Shown in pieces: positions 11,401 through 24,800 of a stretch of 64,000 nt of DNA. The notes beneath the pieces were generated by a model, which saw only the letters and a list, made by a program, of their open reading frames with translations, was not told where the DNA came from and did not search any database. The position numbers and the translations under genes were made by a program. Location: contig CP136061.1 in the NCBI GenBank assembly GCA_032622095.1, forward strand, positions 13,967,287-14,031,286. The letters are read 5' to 3'. Within the stretch, counting starts at the first letter, position 1; every line of letters starts with the position of its first letter. Origin of the DNA: Siphonodentalium dalli. Its lineage: Eukaryota > Mollusca > Scaphopoda > Gadilida > Siphonodentaliidae.

Positions 11401-11521
11401 AATTAAGCTGTTCCTCGAATTAGTATGCGGGATCGCTTCCAAGATGAGAAGTCGGCTTTGTTCAGTTGGCAATTGGCTTCACTGATATAGTCAGATTTAT
11501 TTTGAACCACTGCAGCAGGCG

Positions 11522-11562
11522 CAACAAACGGCGCTATAAACGGCGCTATAAACGGCGCGCCT
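11522..11562. repeat. short tandem repeat, AACGGCGCTATA x3
   Basis: Three near-identical 12-14-bp units (AAACGGCGCTATA) lie in tandem, ending in GGCGCGCC. A run of 13 C follows at about 11662-11674. No function is assigned. Confidence 0.8.
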
Positions 11563-11729
11563 TTCTGTCTGATTGTTTTATATTATATAACATTATCTGG
11601 TTCTTTTATATAATTTCTCGTCTGACTCGGCTCAAAAATGTATGCATCCAATTTAGGGTTACCCCCCCCCCCCCACTCCCAGGGTGTGTCCATGAAGACT
11701 TTGTCTCCTGTTTGTTGTAGGGATGTGCA

Positions 11730-13690
11730 TCGTAGAATCGTAGAGTAAATTCTCACTGATCAATTGGACTGCGAATGCCATCTGATATAAGAATCCACAA
11801 CATGTTCGAAATATTGTGTACATATCTATTATGAATGGATTTTAATTGAAATTAATGTAACATCCATCTCAGCATTCAAATTTGCGATTTCAAAAAGGTG
11901 AATTAATGATAACGTGATGCCTTGACCACACACACGTGAATGCTGACATAATATTAACATAATTGGGGTTGTATATAGACCCCACATGCAGGACGCCGCG
12001 AAGTATCAACGATTTGTTATAATCATGTTATTTTTACAGACATCATGACTCGTTCCCACTTGAGTAGACCGTTACACGACAATGAAACCGAATCATCTTA
12101 AATCCACTTTCTCAATGTAATATTATATAACACATTATGTTACATGATTCAACCCTTATTCCACTCAATAAACCCATTCGATAAATTGTGATACTAAACG
12201 TTCGTTTAATAACAGGAAACTGTTACAGGCAACCTTTGACTTCCGGTTTGTCGTCTGTTTACATTCCGTACGCTACGTCTCTAATTACTATGGCTTCCAA
12301 CATTTTTCCAACAAATTGTACCAAATGACAAGTTTGAAAAGTTATTTCATTAAATATACACCATTATATACATCAAAGAGTATTTATTTATGTGGCACTA
12401 TTTCTTTACGCGGGCAAACAACGCATATTTACGTGAAACGTCATCGCATGCCTTATATAAGCCGATGTTAGTTTCGCGTCACATTTGTTGATTTAAGGCT
12501 CGGTCCATATCTAATTTACTGAACTCGTTTTGTAAATTCCGCTATAAACTGGGGACTCGTAGAATCTCTATATATTTGAAATGTATAGGTACAGAGGAAT
12601 AAAATAAGATTACACTAAGATACAGTTGTAAATATCAAGTTATAAGTAAATTAGTATATATATAGCCTCACATTAAGCCTATATTGTAATAACTCAGTCG
12701 TGTCACGTTGCTGTGCTCAAAATGGGTCAAACATAAACGAAATACTTATATGGGGACAATATTCATGTATATTTAGTGACATGGCTGTATTAGCTGTTCT
12801 CAAGTTTCACATAAGCGCTCTTTATTTTTACCATCACACGAATATCAGAAACACTCTTTATTGCTTGGTACAGATGGAATCCACTCGCCTTAGAAGTTTA
12901 TTTTGTAAAACGTTTGGCAATGAAACTAATTTAAACGAGCCACATACATATGTCTATTCGGCAAAGTTCGTCAACATAACCGAGCTCGGCAGAATTCGTC
13001 TACATTGTCTTACTTTGAAACCACAAAGCAGTAAAGTATTGTCACGTGACTATTATGATGATTAGAATTAAAGGTTTCATGGAGACCATATGATAATTTG
13101 AGAGATATTGCTGGCTTTTGACTTGACACTATTTGGACAAAAGGTTGGCCAAATGACATTTTTATTCGGCCATTTTCCATACAAATTGGTTATCGTCCAA
13201 TTTGGCCACATACATCGCATTACCGTACTGCAGTTGGGAACAGATGCGTCGCGACAGGGGGTGCTGAATTGGACTGGAACTAGATTTCTAGATGCTAGGA
13301 TTTTGCGGTTTTCAGGTTCAGTGTTCAATTTTTCTCCTACTAGGAACAAGGGGTCCTGGTCCCTCCCCGGGTGGTCAGTCAAAAACTGCTAATATATTTA
13401 TTAAAATCGAAGCCTGAATTTGCATGGAGTTATAGACTTCTAGTAGCAATGAGTTGTCAGGCGTAGAATAAAACAAAGTTTCCCAAATGGTCGGCGCGGA
13501 GGGTCCTCCCCGGTAGTCAGTCAAAGAGTAATAATTAATTAAAAACAATCAAGTTGGGTCTGTGAGGTGTCAGTTGGAAAATTTCAAGCCTGGTGGGGTT
13601 GGCTGTTATAGAAATGCCAAGGGTGGACACCCCTCTCTAATGGAGACCCTCTATCCACGGAACAGACCCGAAATCAGCGTCGAGTCAAAA
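11730..13690. other. unassigned spacer with uncharacterised short ORFs
   Basis: Nothing recognisable. The longest open stretches (12700-13065 +, 121 codons; 13077-13392 on both strands) show no domain, repeat or splice context that I can support. A TATATAAG box near 12455 follows a CpG-containing stretch and could be a promoter, but no transcript can be attached to it. Confidence 0.3.
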
Positions 13691-13696
13691 CATTTG

Positions 13697-14550
13697 AGCG
13701 GGATCAGCTGACTATATAGGCTTGGTACCGGGGGTGGGGGATCAGCTGACTATATAGGCTTGGCACCGTGGGGTGGGGATCAGCTGACTATATAGGCTTG
13801 GTACCGGGAGGTGGGGGGATCAGCTGACTATATAGGCTTGGTACCGTGGGTGGGGATCAGCTGATTATATATGCTTGGTACCGGGGGGGTGGGGGGATCA
13901 GCTGACTATATAGGCTTGGTACCGTGGGGGTGGGGATTCAGCTGACTACATAGGCTTGGTACCGGGGGTGGGGGGATCAGCTGACTATATAGGCTTGGTA
14001 CCGGGGTGTGTGGGGATTCAGCTGACTATATAGGCTTGGTACCGGGGGGTGTGGGGATTCAGCTGACTATATAGGCTTGGTACCGGGGGTGTGGGGATTC
14101 AGCTGACTATATAGGCTTGGTACCGGGGGGTGTGGGGATTCAGCTGACTATATAGGCTTGGTACCGTGGGGTGTGGGGATTCAGCTGACTATATAGGCTT
14201 GGTACCGTGGGGTGTGGGGATTCAGCTGACTATATAGGCTTGGTACCGTGGGGTGTGGGGATTCAGCTGACTATATAGGCTTGGTACCTTGGGGTGTGGG
14301 TATTCAGCTGACTATATAGGCTTGGTACCGTGGGGTGTGGGGATTCAGCTGACTATATAGGCTTGGTACCGGGGGTGGGGGATCAGCTGACTATATAGGC
14401 TTGGTACCGTGGGGTGTGGGGATTCAGCTGACTATATAGGCTTGGTACCGTGGGGTGTGGGGATTCAGCTGACTATATAGGCTTGGTACGGTGGTGGTGT
14501 GGGGATTCAGCTGACTATATATGCTTGGTACCGGGGGGTGGGGTGATCAG
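13697..14550. repeat. ~41-bp tandem array, left part (about 21 copies)
   Basis: The unit is built on CAGCTGACTATATAGG, then CTTGGTACC and a variable G/T-rich spacer (GGGGGTGTGGGGATT and similar), with period 37-43 bp. It contains PvuII (CAGCTG) and KpnI (GGTACC) palindromes. Copies are homogeneous on this side. The same unit resumes at 27051, so the two arrays probably formed one array before a 12.5-kb insertion. Confidence 0.95.
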
Positions 14551-14560
14551 GAAAATAATA

Positions 14561-14574
14561 ATCAAGATGGCGGC
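14561..14574 (+). promoter_or_regulatory. YY1-like motif at the LINE 5' end
   Basis: ATCAAGATGGCGGC begins about 10 bp after the inferred insertion point. It matches the YY1 core (AAGATGGCGGC) known near the 5' end of human L1, where it directs the transcription start. Position and sequence suggest an internal promoter for this element. It is a sequence match only. Confidence 0.45.
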
Positions 14575-14776
14575 GTAGAGACATTGTTTTGAATCGCGGT
14601 GGGAACTATATCAATAATTTTGAAGACAAAGCTGTCTGTTTGTTAATATTAATATACTGGCGAACACATATCGACAAATATTATACAAATACATGAAAAT
14701 TTGATTATGAGATGCTGATATTCCGGTGATATACAAGATAAATTACCTATTGTCGTTTTATACTTCAAATTGAACA

Positions 14777-15703
14777 ATGCCCGACAAAAGAGATAAAGTT
14801 ATGAGCTCTACTTCAGAAGGCGATGATAGCATGAGCAAAGACACTTCAAAGCCAAAAACGAATAGAACTAAACAGGTACCAGTTGTGCCAAATAAAAAGC
14901 AAAAAACTCAATCAACATTACAATTTGGAGAGAAAAATGCACAAAACAGCTCTTTCGAAACGATTCTGGTCGACATTAACTCGAAACTCTCCAATATGGT
15001 CACTAAGGATGATTTGCCGGAAAGTCTGGAACCATTGGTAAGGAAGGCAGACTTAGATTCCATAATAAATAACATGTAAAGTGAATATGAACAGAAAATT
15101 GAAGATGTAAAGGATGAATTCAAAGGAAATGTGTTTGATTTGCAGTTAAAAATAGATGAATTGGAGAATAAATTTGGCACAATGAAGGATGATAATAAGG
15201 ACAGGGATGCTCATATTAAATATTTGGAAAATAAGTGTGCAAACTTACAACAGGAAAATAACAGACTTGAACAACACTCAAGAAAAGACAGCATTGGGGT
15301 ATATGGCATAAGTGGGGACTCTATGAAGGAAACAGCAGAAGAAAGTGAAAATAAAGTAGTGGCAGCCCTGAGTAGTAAATTAAATATGCAGCTAGATAAC
15401 AGTGACATAAGTATTGCCCACAGGCTTGGTAACTTTGTACCTAAACAGACCAACCCCAGGGGAATCATAGTTAAATTTGTTACCAGAAAGAAGAAGGATG
15501 AGGTAATAAAACAGAGGAGATTGTTAAAGGGCACCAGTGTTGTTATTAAAGAGGACCTGACACAGACAAATTCTACCATTTTGAAGAAGGCCAAAGAAAC
15601 TGCAGGTGTTGATGATTCTTGGGCTGTTGGAGGGAAGCTCTTTGTCAAATATCAGGACAAAGATAAGAGAAATAAGAAGATAGCTACATTATCTGATATT
15701 TAA
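14777..15703 (+). pseudogene. LINE ORF1 (coiled coil plus L1-like RRM/CTD) with one in-frame TAA
   Basis: The frame encodes 308 codons from ATG 14777 (MPDKRDKVMSSTSEGDD) to the TAA ending at 15703, interrupted once by TAA at 15077-15079 after residue 100. The N-terminus is Lys/Ser/Thr-rich and basic. Residues ~103-165 form a coiled coil (KIDELENKFGTMKDDNKD...YLENKCANLQQENNRL). LEQHSRKDSIGVYGI at 164-178 is the linker into an RRM-like domain of the L1 ORF1/Transposase_22 type. The C-terminal part (AHRLG..., IIVKFVTRKKKDEVIKQR, KEDLT) matches the ORF1p C-terminal RNA-binding domain. Such proteins trimerise on the element's RNA as nucleic-acid chaperones. No other lesion is visible, so the stop may be recent. 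Confidence 0.75.
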
Positions 15704-15841
15704 AGTCAGAGACTATCTAAATAAAACAATAAACCTGTATATACATGTATATGTTTTGATGTGTTAGACTTGTCATTATAATAACAATAACTTATAATGA
15801 TCCACATCTCCTTCTCATTGTTTGTCATTTAACTTTCCAAT

Positions 15842-17205
15842 TTAGTCATCAAGATATAAAGTACACCACCCACACCATTATAAATGAAGTATACAACTGA
15901 AGTGTCAATCATTTTCATAACTTATTGATAATCATTAATCCATCCCATGTTGGATAAAAAAGAAATAAAATAAAATGGACCATACTTTGGTAAAAATAGA
16001 TAATGATCCACATTTTAGTCATCAAGACATAAAGTACCCCTCCCACACCATTATAAATAAAGTATACAACTAAATTATCAATCATTGTCTTAACTTGTTG
16101 ACAATCATTAATCCATCCCATGTTAGAAACAAAACAAAATAAAATGGATCACACTTTGGCAAAAATAGATAATGATCCACATCTTTAGTCATCAAGTCAT
16201 AAAGTACACCACCCACACCATTACAAATGAAGTAAACAACTGAAGTATCAATCATTTTCTTAACTTATTGATAACCATTAATCCTTCCCATGTTGGATAC
16301 AAAAAAATAAAATAAAATGCATCACACTTTGGTAAAAATAGATAATGATCCACATTTTTAGTCAACAAGACATAAAGTACATCACCCAGAGCATCATAAA
16401 TGAAGTATACAACTGAAGTATCAATCATTTTCTTAACTTGTTGATAATCATTATACATCCCATGTTAGATACAAAACATAATAAAATAAAATGGATCACA
16501 CTTTGGTAAATATGGACAATGATCCACATTTTAGTCAACAGGACATAAAGTACATCACCAGAGCATTATAAATGAAGTATGCAACTGAAGTATCAATCAT
16601 TTTCTCAACTTGTTGATAATCATTATACATCCCATGTTGGAAACAAAACAAAACCAAATAAAATGGATCACACTTTGGCAAAAATAGATAAAGATCCACA
16701 TCTTTAGTCATCAAGTCATAGAGTACACCACCCACACCACTATAAATGAAGTATACAACTGAGGTATCAATCATTGTCTTAACTTGTTGACAATCATTAA
16801 TCCATCCCATGTTGGAAACAAAACAAAATAAAATGGATCACACTTTGGCAAAAATAGATAATGATCCACATCTTTAGTCATCAAGTCATAAAGTACACCA
16901 CCCACACCATTACAAATTAAGTATACAACTAAAGTATCAATCATTTTCTTAACTTATTGATAACCATTAATCCTTCCCATGTTGGATACAAAAAAAAATG
17001 CATCACACTTTGGTAAAAATAGATAATGATCCACATGTTTAGTCAACAAGACATAAAGTACATCTCCCAGAGCATTATAAATGAAGTATACAACTGAAGT
17101 ATCAATCATTGTCTTAACTTGTTGATAATCATTATACATCCCATGTTAGATACAAACATAATAAAATAAAATGGATCACACTTTGGTAAAAATAGATGGT
17201 ATATA
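15842..17205. repeat. ~171-bp tandem repeat, 8 copies
   Basis: TTAGTC(A)TCAAGACATAAAG recurs at 15842, 16015, 16185, 16358, 16531, 16704, 16874 and 17039, a spacing of 165-173 bp. Each unit includes AAGTACACCACCCACACC, AAATGAAGTATACAACTGAA and TGGATCACACTTTGG. Units show two alternating variants ('CCCACACCATTA' and 'CCAGAGCATTA'), a hint of higher-order structure. It lies directly 3' of ORF1 in the composite LINE. Confidence 0.9.
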
Positions 17206-18160
17206 TGCTCCATTCTAATTATCACAATTACAGACATTTCCCCATTCATGTCATGATTGTTGAGTACCAAGCAATTATGCCAGTGTATATGATATGATTG
17301 ACTGATAAAAAAGAAAATATCACATTCAAGTAATTGTGATAGTAAAAAGACCACCCCCTTCATCTGTGTATCAACACTAAAATTGTAATTTATACAAACA
17401 TCCGTATTCATCCTGTAAATGTGACCAGAGTGTAGTATCAATCAATATGTTAGTAAAATATGTGACCAAGCTATGTTCTGATATACATGTATATGCATGC
17501 CCATATTTATCATTATATGGCATTATAAATATGATCTATAACAATTGTTTAATGGTATATTTAGTTATATAATAATTTTGGATTTAATTCGTGATCCATA
17601 GTTGAACAGATGTAAATTTGGATCTCCATAACCCTAGTGAATAACTGATATCCCAAAGCTGATAATAAAACTGACAATTATTTTTCATAACAACTGAAGT
17701 TTGTCCCCCAAATCACATATCATAACTACAACATTTGTTTTCATAACTGAAATGTGTCCCCTTCCTATGAGCTATCTCCAATGAGCAAACAACCATATTT
17801 TTAACATGTATATATAATGTCATTGGAGGTAAGGGTTACTGATTATATACATGTATAAATCATTCTCAATAATTGAAGTCAACTCAAAATACATAGATAT
17901 ACATCTACCACCACAGTAAATTAATAATACATCATGGTGGTATGGGCCAAACTTTAACTTTAATATTGCCTCCTCCACATCAATCCAGTTATAATTCCCC
18001 CAAATTTTCACATATAGTGTGTAAACATAACTATGTGCACCAAGAATGCCGCATACTAAAGTATTGCCATAATATGATATATATTATATACTATATTGAT
18101 TATATACATTATGAGTATTATTTGTTGCAGATCCATAACTAATGATAAATTATGTGAGCA
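17206..18160. other. AT-rich LINE-internal sequence, no gene
   Basis: No ORF with recognisable content. It separates the 171-bp array from a microsatellite and may be part of the LINE's inter-ORF region or an older insertion. Confidence 0.4.
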
Positions 18161-18163
18161 TAT

Positions 18164-18470
18164 ATATATATATATATATATGTCATTGAAAAATGTCCTT
18201 TGCAAATTTGAATAATTTTACTTAATAATTATATATGTATGTGTGTATGTATGTGTATATGTGTGTATGTATATGTGTATGTATGTGTGTGTGTATGTGT
18301 GTGTATGTATGTGTATATGTGTATGTATATGTATGCATATATATGTGTGTATGTGTATGTATATGTATATATGTATATATGTATATGTATGTATATGTAT
18401 GTGTATGCATGTATGTGTATATATGCATGTATGTGTATATATGTATGTATGTATATATATATATATATAC
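18164..18470. repeat. (AT)n and (TGTA/TG)n microsatellites
   Basis: A pure (AT) run at about 18164-18181 is followed from 18229 to 18470 by alternating TGTA/TGTG/TATA repeats. The long Tyr/Val/Cys or Tyr/Ile/His open frames on both strands are artefacts of this composition. Confidence 0.95.
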
Positions 18471-18692
18471 CGGGCAAGCCCCCCGAACTACATCCTTATT
18501 CCATGCAACAACCATGTAATTGATATTATGTATCTGCTCCAAATATGCTTCCTTTGTCATGATGTGCAATGCTACGAAATACACATATGTTAATATTTTG
18601 TTAAATGCATAAGTATGCATGTACTCATATACAGATTGAGTTCAGTCATACATGTACGTACCAATGAAAAATGGTCAAATTTAAATATGCAA

Positions 18693-21600
18693 AAACTTAA
18701 ATACACACTGGTCAAATAAACATGCCTTTCCTCAATTCAAAGTACCGATTCATAAGTAGTGGAATTTGAATTTACCCCCCCCCCCACAATTAATGCCAAG
18801 GACCACATATGTGTCACCATCCCTGTAAATGTCTATGAATTACCTGCACCAAACGTCGGTAGACTATATATGTATGCCATTCACAAGTGCAGCTGAAGTA
18901 GTCACTTCCCATGTAAACAAAGTCAGTATTAACTTTTAATATAATTTCACACAAACATCCGCATATCGAAATTCATCTACATACAATTTCAGTATGATGG
19001 GAATCGGTGACAACAAAACTGTCTCGTTGTGTTTAGTGATCACATAGTTGTGTACCAATACCACGTTCTAGCTTGCCCATGGTGTGCGTGCTAATACTAA
19101 TACCTCAAGAAAATCCTCCTGGGTCCTAATTCCATGTCACTGTGTCAAAATCGTAATTTACATAATTATGTTAGTGGTCAAGCCTCTGATACTTTCGTCC
19201 GCCAATCACGGACGATGTTGTGTATTTTCATATGCGCTACAGATCCGTGCAATGAGTGACATCAATTGAATCATAACATAACTGTTTCCCCTTCACCACA
19301 TTATAATATATCTTCCACCGCTGTATATCATTGGATACATTGTGTACCTATAGTATGTGAATTTCAATTTCATAATTGCTCATTAAAATCCGGAGAGGTT
19401 TCGCGAAATCATGACTGCATATATAATGTATGCAAGCGGAATCTGGATTGGTAACTGTCAGTATAGTTAGATCAAAATATCTGTCAATTATTTTATAACA
19501 CTACGGCACTTATATACTGAAAAACTATCCATCAACAGTTTTTTTGTCTCTAAAATGCCGCTTCTGATATCAGAATTGATAAACTGCCAATATATAATGC
19601 TAACCACAGTCAACTGCAGTATAAAATTGCCCAAAATATGTTATTTATCAACATTCTATTCAACTTACTTTGGCCGGATGGTAAAATATCTAACACCAAA
19701 GCCACTTGATAGAGTTATCCATCTTCATCCGCAATCCGGTCCTAAACCATAGGCTTGACGATTTTTGCCAGGCCGCCAAAAATTACATATCTCAGAATAT
19801 AACAAATTTAAAAAATCGATACATGATCACTTTGAGCTTTTATGGGTGGTCGATCCACGATTCGAATTAAATACTTTTTTATCCCCGAAGTCAATGAAAT
19901 AGCAATTTGGGATCGTTATTTCCTGATTATGCATTTTTAACATGACTAGTATCGCCGGCGATAGTTTCTCGAACCATCTCTATACTTAATCTAACATGTA
20001 TTAAGTAATTAGGATGACACATATCAACATATTAAACCTTTGTCTATCATCCATTTCGTGTAATTATACTCCCATCGTGTTTCAATTTCATATTTCTTTA
20101 TTATGTGCTGTTTCATGTTCATCCCATTTTTGTTTACTTATCACGGACTTGAATTTACTATCATTTGTATATTAGGCATGTTTGGTCGGTTGGGTTTCTC
20201 GAATACACGACAACATAAATGCTCGTTTGGATTAAATCAGGACAAGAAAGGTAACTCCATCTTTAAATCTGATGACAGGTAGATTCTCACTGGGTGATGT
20301 TCAGGGAAGTAACTCTTTAAATCTCAAAACCTTATTACATGGATCACCAGACGATGACAATGAGAACATGTGCTCACCATACAGTTTTGCTAACCACTCT
20401 TGCGATTATTACTCACCGTTGTAATTACAGGAAAATATAGATATCTCAAAATCTGATTTTTCAATTCTTGGTCTAAATTGCCGAAGCCTGAACGCTAACT
20501 GGGATCCACTTACAAATCTTCTATCAGATATAACTAACTCTAAACATCCTATCGATATACTAGCTCTGACGGAAATATTCAAGATACGAGAAGAATATTC
20601 TCTTCCTGGGTATCATCAATTCCAATTCAAATCACGACCAGATGACGATGATGGACGTGGTGGTGTTGGCATTTTTGAAAATGAAAAACTTTCTTATAAA
20701 ACCCGTGATGACTTAACGATATTTATCCCACATGTTATTGAAACTATATTCATAGAAATTGACTCGGGTCACTCATCGTGTGTTGTGGCATCTATCTACA
20801 TACCAAATACGGCACCTCATGCAGATATCGATATATTTATAGATAAAATTACAAGTGTGGTCGAACAATTAAATGATTCTGGAACAAAGGCATATCTCAT
20901 AGGAGATTTCAACATCGACTTGCTTAACTTTCAGTCACATACTAAAACTAACAACTTCATTGAAACTATTATGAAAATGGATTCTTACCTGTAATTACAA
21001 AACCTACACGAATAACCGACCACTCGGCAACACTCATTGATCATATTTATACTAATAACAATGTTTCCCGTGCCGATACTGGGATTATCCTCTCCGATGT
21101 GTCAGACCGTTTTGCTACATTTTGTTCCGAATATCACGATCATAAGCATATAAAAGCGAGCAGCTCTACCGAGAAACGTATAATTAGTAAAGAGAACACA
21201 GACAAATTTAAATCAATACTTCGACAACAAGATTTTCGATGTCTCTTCGATAGTACTTCACCAAACCAAGCTTATGACACTTTTCGTTCAATATATCTAT
21301 GGGCGTTTAATGAATCATTTCCATTGGTCAGATCTAAACCACCAACTAAATATATAAAAAAACAACCTTGGATGACAAAAGGTCTCATTAACTCCTCTTT
21401 AGTCAAGAACAAACTTTACATAACAAAATTAAAAGCTCCTAGTGATAATAACGCTGAGAAATATAAAATATATTGTCGAATATACAAATCCTTAATTAGG
21501 AAAAGCAAAAAACTATACTTCAACAATATTCTCCACGAAAATAGATTTGACACGCGACGTACATGTGTCATCCTGAAAAACGCTCTTAAAGTAACAAATA

Positions 21601-21896
21601 ACACTCCAAAAATACCAACAAATATATCAAATGGAAACACTATAATTTCGCAACCAGAGAAACTAGCTCAAGAATTTAACGATTATTTTGCGAAAATAGG
21701 TCAAAAAACTAGTGACGAGGTGCCCTGTAACATCGGAATGACATGTTCCGACTATCTAACTGATCCCAATGCAAAAAACTTTTTCATGTTCTCAACAGAT
21801 ACATATGAAGTTTTGAAACTCTCGAATGACATCACTGGAAAAGGAACCACAGATATCGATAACCTGTCATCAAACTTAATGAAACAGACCATACCC
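18693..21896 (+). repeat. 3.2-kb tandem duplication, unit 1
   Basis: Unit 1 starts AAACTTAAATACACACTGGT and is repeated at ~99% identity from 21899, an offset of 3206-3209 bp. It contains ~1.58 kb upstream of ORF2 and about 1.6 kb of ORF2. At the junction unit 1 ends in ORF2 at CAGACCATACCC and switches directly to the upstream sequence, so unit 1 ends mid-gene. Confidence 0.9.
20272..21896 (+). pseudogene. truncated LINE ORF2 (endonuclease part), duplicate unit 1
   Basis: Same protein as 23477 onward: MTGRFSLGDVQGSN, then an AP-endonuclease-like domain (LGLNCRSLNANWDPL, GDFNIDLLNF), cut off before the reverse transcriptase. A TAA replaces a CAA codon near 20422, and a frame change near 20968 (ETIMKMDSYL versus ETMFENGFLP) breaks the frame. 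Fragments remain open at 20785-20994 and 21099-21965. Truncation came from the tandem duplication junction. Confidence 0.8.
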
Positions 21897-21898
21897 TT

Positions 21899-24800
21899 AA
21901 ACTTAAATACACACTGGTCAAATAAACATGCCTTTCCTCAATTCAAAGTACCGATTCATAAGTAGTGGAATTTGAATTTACCCCCCCCCCCCAATTAATG
22001 CCAAGGACCACATACGTGTCACCATCCCTGTAAATGTCTATGAATTACCTGCACCAAACGTCGGTAGACTATATCTGTATGCCATTCACAAGTGCAGCTG
22101 AAGTAGTCACTTCCCATGTAAACAAAGTCAGTATTAACTTTTAATATAATTTCACACAAACATCCGCATATCGAAATTCATCTACATACAATTTCAGTAT
22201 GATGGGAATCGGTGACAACAAAACTGTCTCGTTGTGTTTAGTGATCACATAGGTGTGTACCAATACCACGTTCTAGCTTGTCCATGTTGTGCGTGCTAAT
22301 ACTAATACCTCAAGAAAATCCTCCTGGTTCCTAATTCCATGTCACTGTGTCAAAATCGTAATTTACATAATTATGTTAGTGGTCAAGCCTCTGATACTTT
22401 CGTCCGCCAATCACGGACGATGTTGTGTATTTTCATATGCGCTACAGATCCGTGCAATGAGTGACATCATTTGAATCATAACATAACTGTATCCCCTTCA
22501 CCACATTATAATATATCTTCCACCGCTGTATATCATTGGATACATTGTGTACCTATAGTATGTGAATTTCAATTTCATAATTGCTCATTAAAATCCGGAG
22601 AGGTTTCGCGAAATCATGACTGCATATATAATGTATGCAAGCGGAATCTGGATTGGTAACTGTCAGTATAGTTAGATCAAAATATCTGTCAATTATTTTA
22701 TAACACTACGGCACTTATATACTGAAAAACTATCCATCAACAGTTTTTTTGTCTCTAAAATGCCGCTTCTGATATCAGAATTGATAAACTGCCAATATAT
22801 AATGCTAACCACAGTCAACTGCAGTATCAAATTGCCCAAAATATGTTGTTTATCAACATTCTATTCAACTTACTTTGGCCGGATGGTAAAATATCTAACA
22901 CCAAAGCCACTTGATAGAGTTATCCATCTTCATCCGCAATCCGGTCCTAAACCATAGGCTTGACGATTTTTGCCAGGCCGCCAAAAATTACATATCTCAG
23001 AATATAACAAATTTAAAAAATCGATACATGATCACTTTGAGCTTTTATGGGTGGTCGATCCACGATTCGAATTAAATACTTGTTTATCCCCGAAGTCAAT
23101 GAAATAGCAATTTGGGATCGTTATTTCCTGATTATGCATTTTTAACATGACTAGTATCGCCGGCGATAGTTTCTCGAACCATCTCTATACTTAATCCAAC
23201 ATGTATTAAGTAATTAGGATGACACATATCAACATATTAAACCTTTGTCTATCATCCATTTCGTGTAATTATACTCCCATCGTGTTTCAATTTCATATTT
23301 CTTTATTATGTGCTGTTTCATGTTCATCCCATTTTTGTTTACTTATCACGGACTTGAATTTACTATCATTTGTATATTAGGCATGTTTGGTCGGTTGGGT
23401 TTCTCGAATACACGACAACACAAATGCTCGTTTGGATTAAATCAGGACAAGAAAGGTAACTCCATCTTTAAATCTGATGACAGGTAGATTCTCACTGGGT
23501 GATGTTCAGGGAAGTAACTCTTTAAATCTCAAAACCTTATTACATGGATCACCAGACGATGACAATGAGAACATGTGCTCACCATACAGTTTTGCTAACC
23601 ACTCTTGCGATTATTACTCACCGTTGCAATTACAGGAAAATATAGATATCTCAAAATCTGATTTTTCAATTCTTGGTCTAAATTGCCGAAGCCTGAACGC
23701 TAACTGGGATCCACTTACAAATCTTCTATCAGATATAACTAACTCTAAACATCCTATCGATATACTAGCTCTGATGGAAATATTCAAGATACGAGAAGAA
23801 TATTCTCTTCCTGGGTATCATCAATTCCAATTCAAATCACGACCAGATGACGATGATGGACGTGGTGGTGTTGGCATTTTTGTAAATGAAAAACTTTCTT
23901 ATAAAATCCGTGATGACTTAACGATATTTATCCCACATGTTATTGTAACTATATTCATAGCAATTGACTCGGGTCACTCATCGTGTGTTGTGGCATCTAG
24001 CTACATACCAAATACGGCACCTCATGCAGATATCGATATATTTATAGATAAAATTACAAGTGTGGTCGAACAATTAAATGATTCTGGAACAAAGGCATAT
24101 CTCATAGGAGATTTCAACATCGACTTGCTTAACTTTCAGTCACATACTAAAACTAACAACTTCATTGAAACTATGTTTGAAAATGGATTCTTACCTGTAA
24201 TTACAAAACCTACACGAATAACCGACCACTCGGCAACACTCATTGATCATATTTATACTAATAACAATGTTTCCCGTGCCGATACTGGGATTATCCTCTC
24301 CGATGTGTCAGACCATTTTGCTACATTTTATTCCGAATATCACGATCATAAGCATATAAAAGCGAGCAGCTCTACCGAGAAACGTATAATTAGTAAAGAG
24401 AACACAGACAAATTTAAATCAATACTTCGACAACAAGATTTTCGATGTGTCTTCGATAGTACTTCACCAAACCAAGCTTATGACACTTTTCGTTCAATAT
24501 ATCTATGGGCGTTTAATGAATCATTTCCATTGGTCAGATCTAAACCACCAACTAAATATATAAAAAAACAACCTTGGATGACAAAAGGTCTCATTAACTC
24601 CTCTTTAGTCAAGAACAAACTTTACATAACAAAATTAAAAGCTCCTAGTGATAATAACGCTGAGAAATATAAAATATATTGTCGAATATACAAATCCTTA
24701 ATTAGGAAAAGCAAAAAAACTATACTTCAACAATATTCTCCACGAAAATAGATTTGACACGCGACGTACATGGGTCATCCTGAAAAACGCTCTTAAAGTA

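Noticed and set aside
12449-12460. TATA-box promoter (TTATATAAG)
   Set aside because: A single AT-rich match with no downstream gene that I can support.
12700-13065. 121-codon ORF as a gene
   Set aside because: No domain, no splice context, composition like the surrounding AT-rich DNA.
13077-13392. Overlapping ~100-codon ORFs on opposite strands
   Set aside because: Neither shows recognisable protein features; mutual overlap suggests chance openness of a slightly GC-richer segment.
15842-17205. Alpha-satellite-like centromere repeat because of the 171-bp period
   Set aside because: Period alone; sequence is unrelated as far as I can tell and the array is short and LINE-internal.
18222-18620. 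Long overlapping Tyr/Ile/His and Val/Cys/Met ORFs on both strands
   Set aside because: Pure product of a TG/TA microsatellite without stop codons; no start context or non-repeat sequence.
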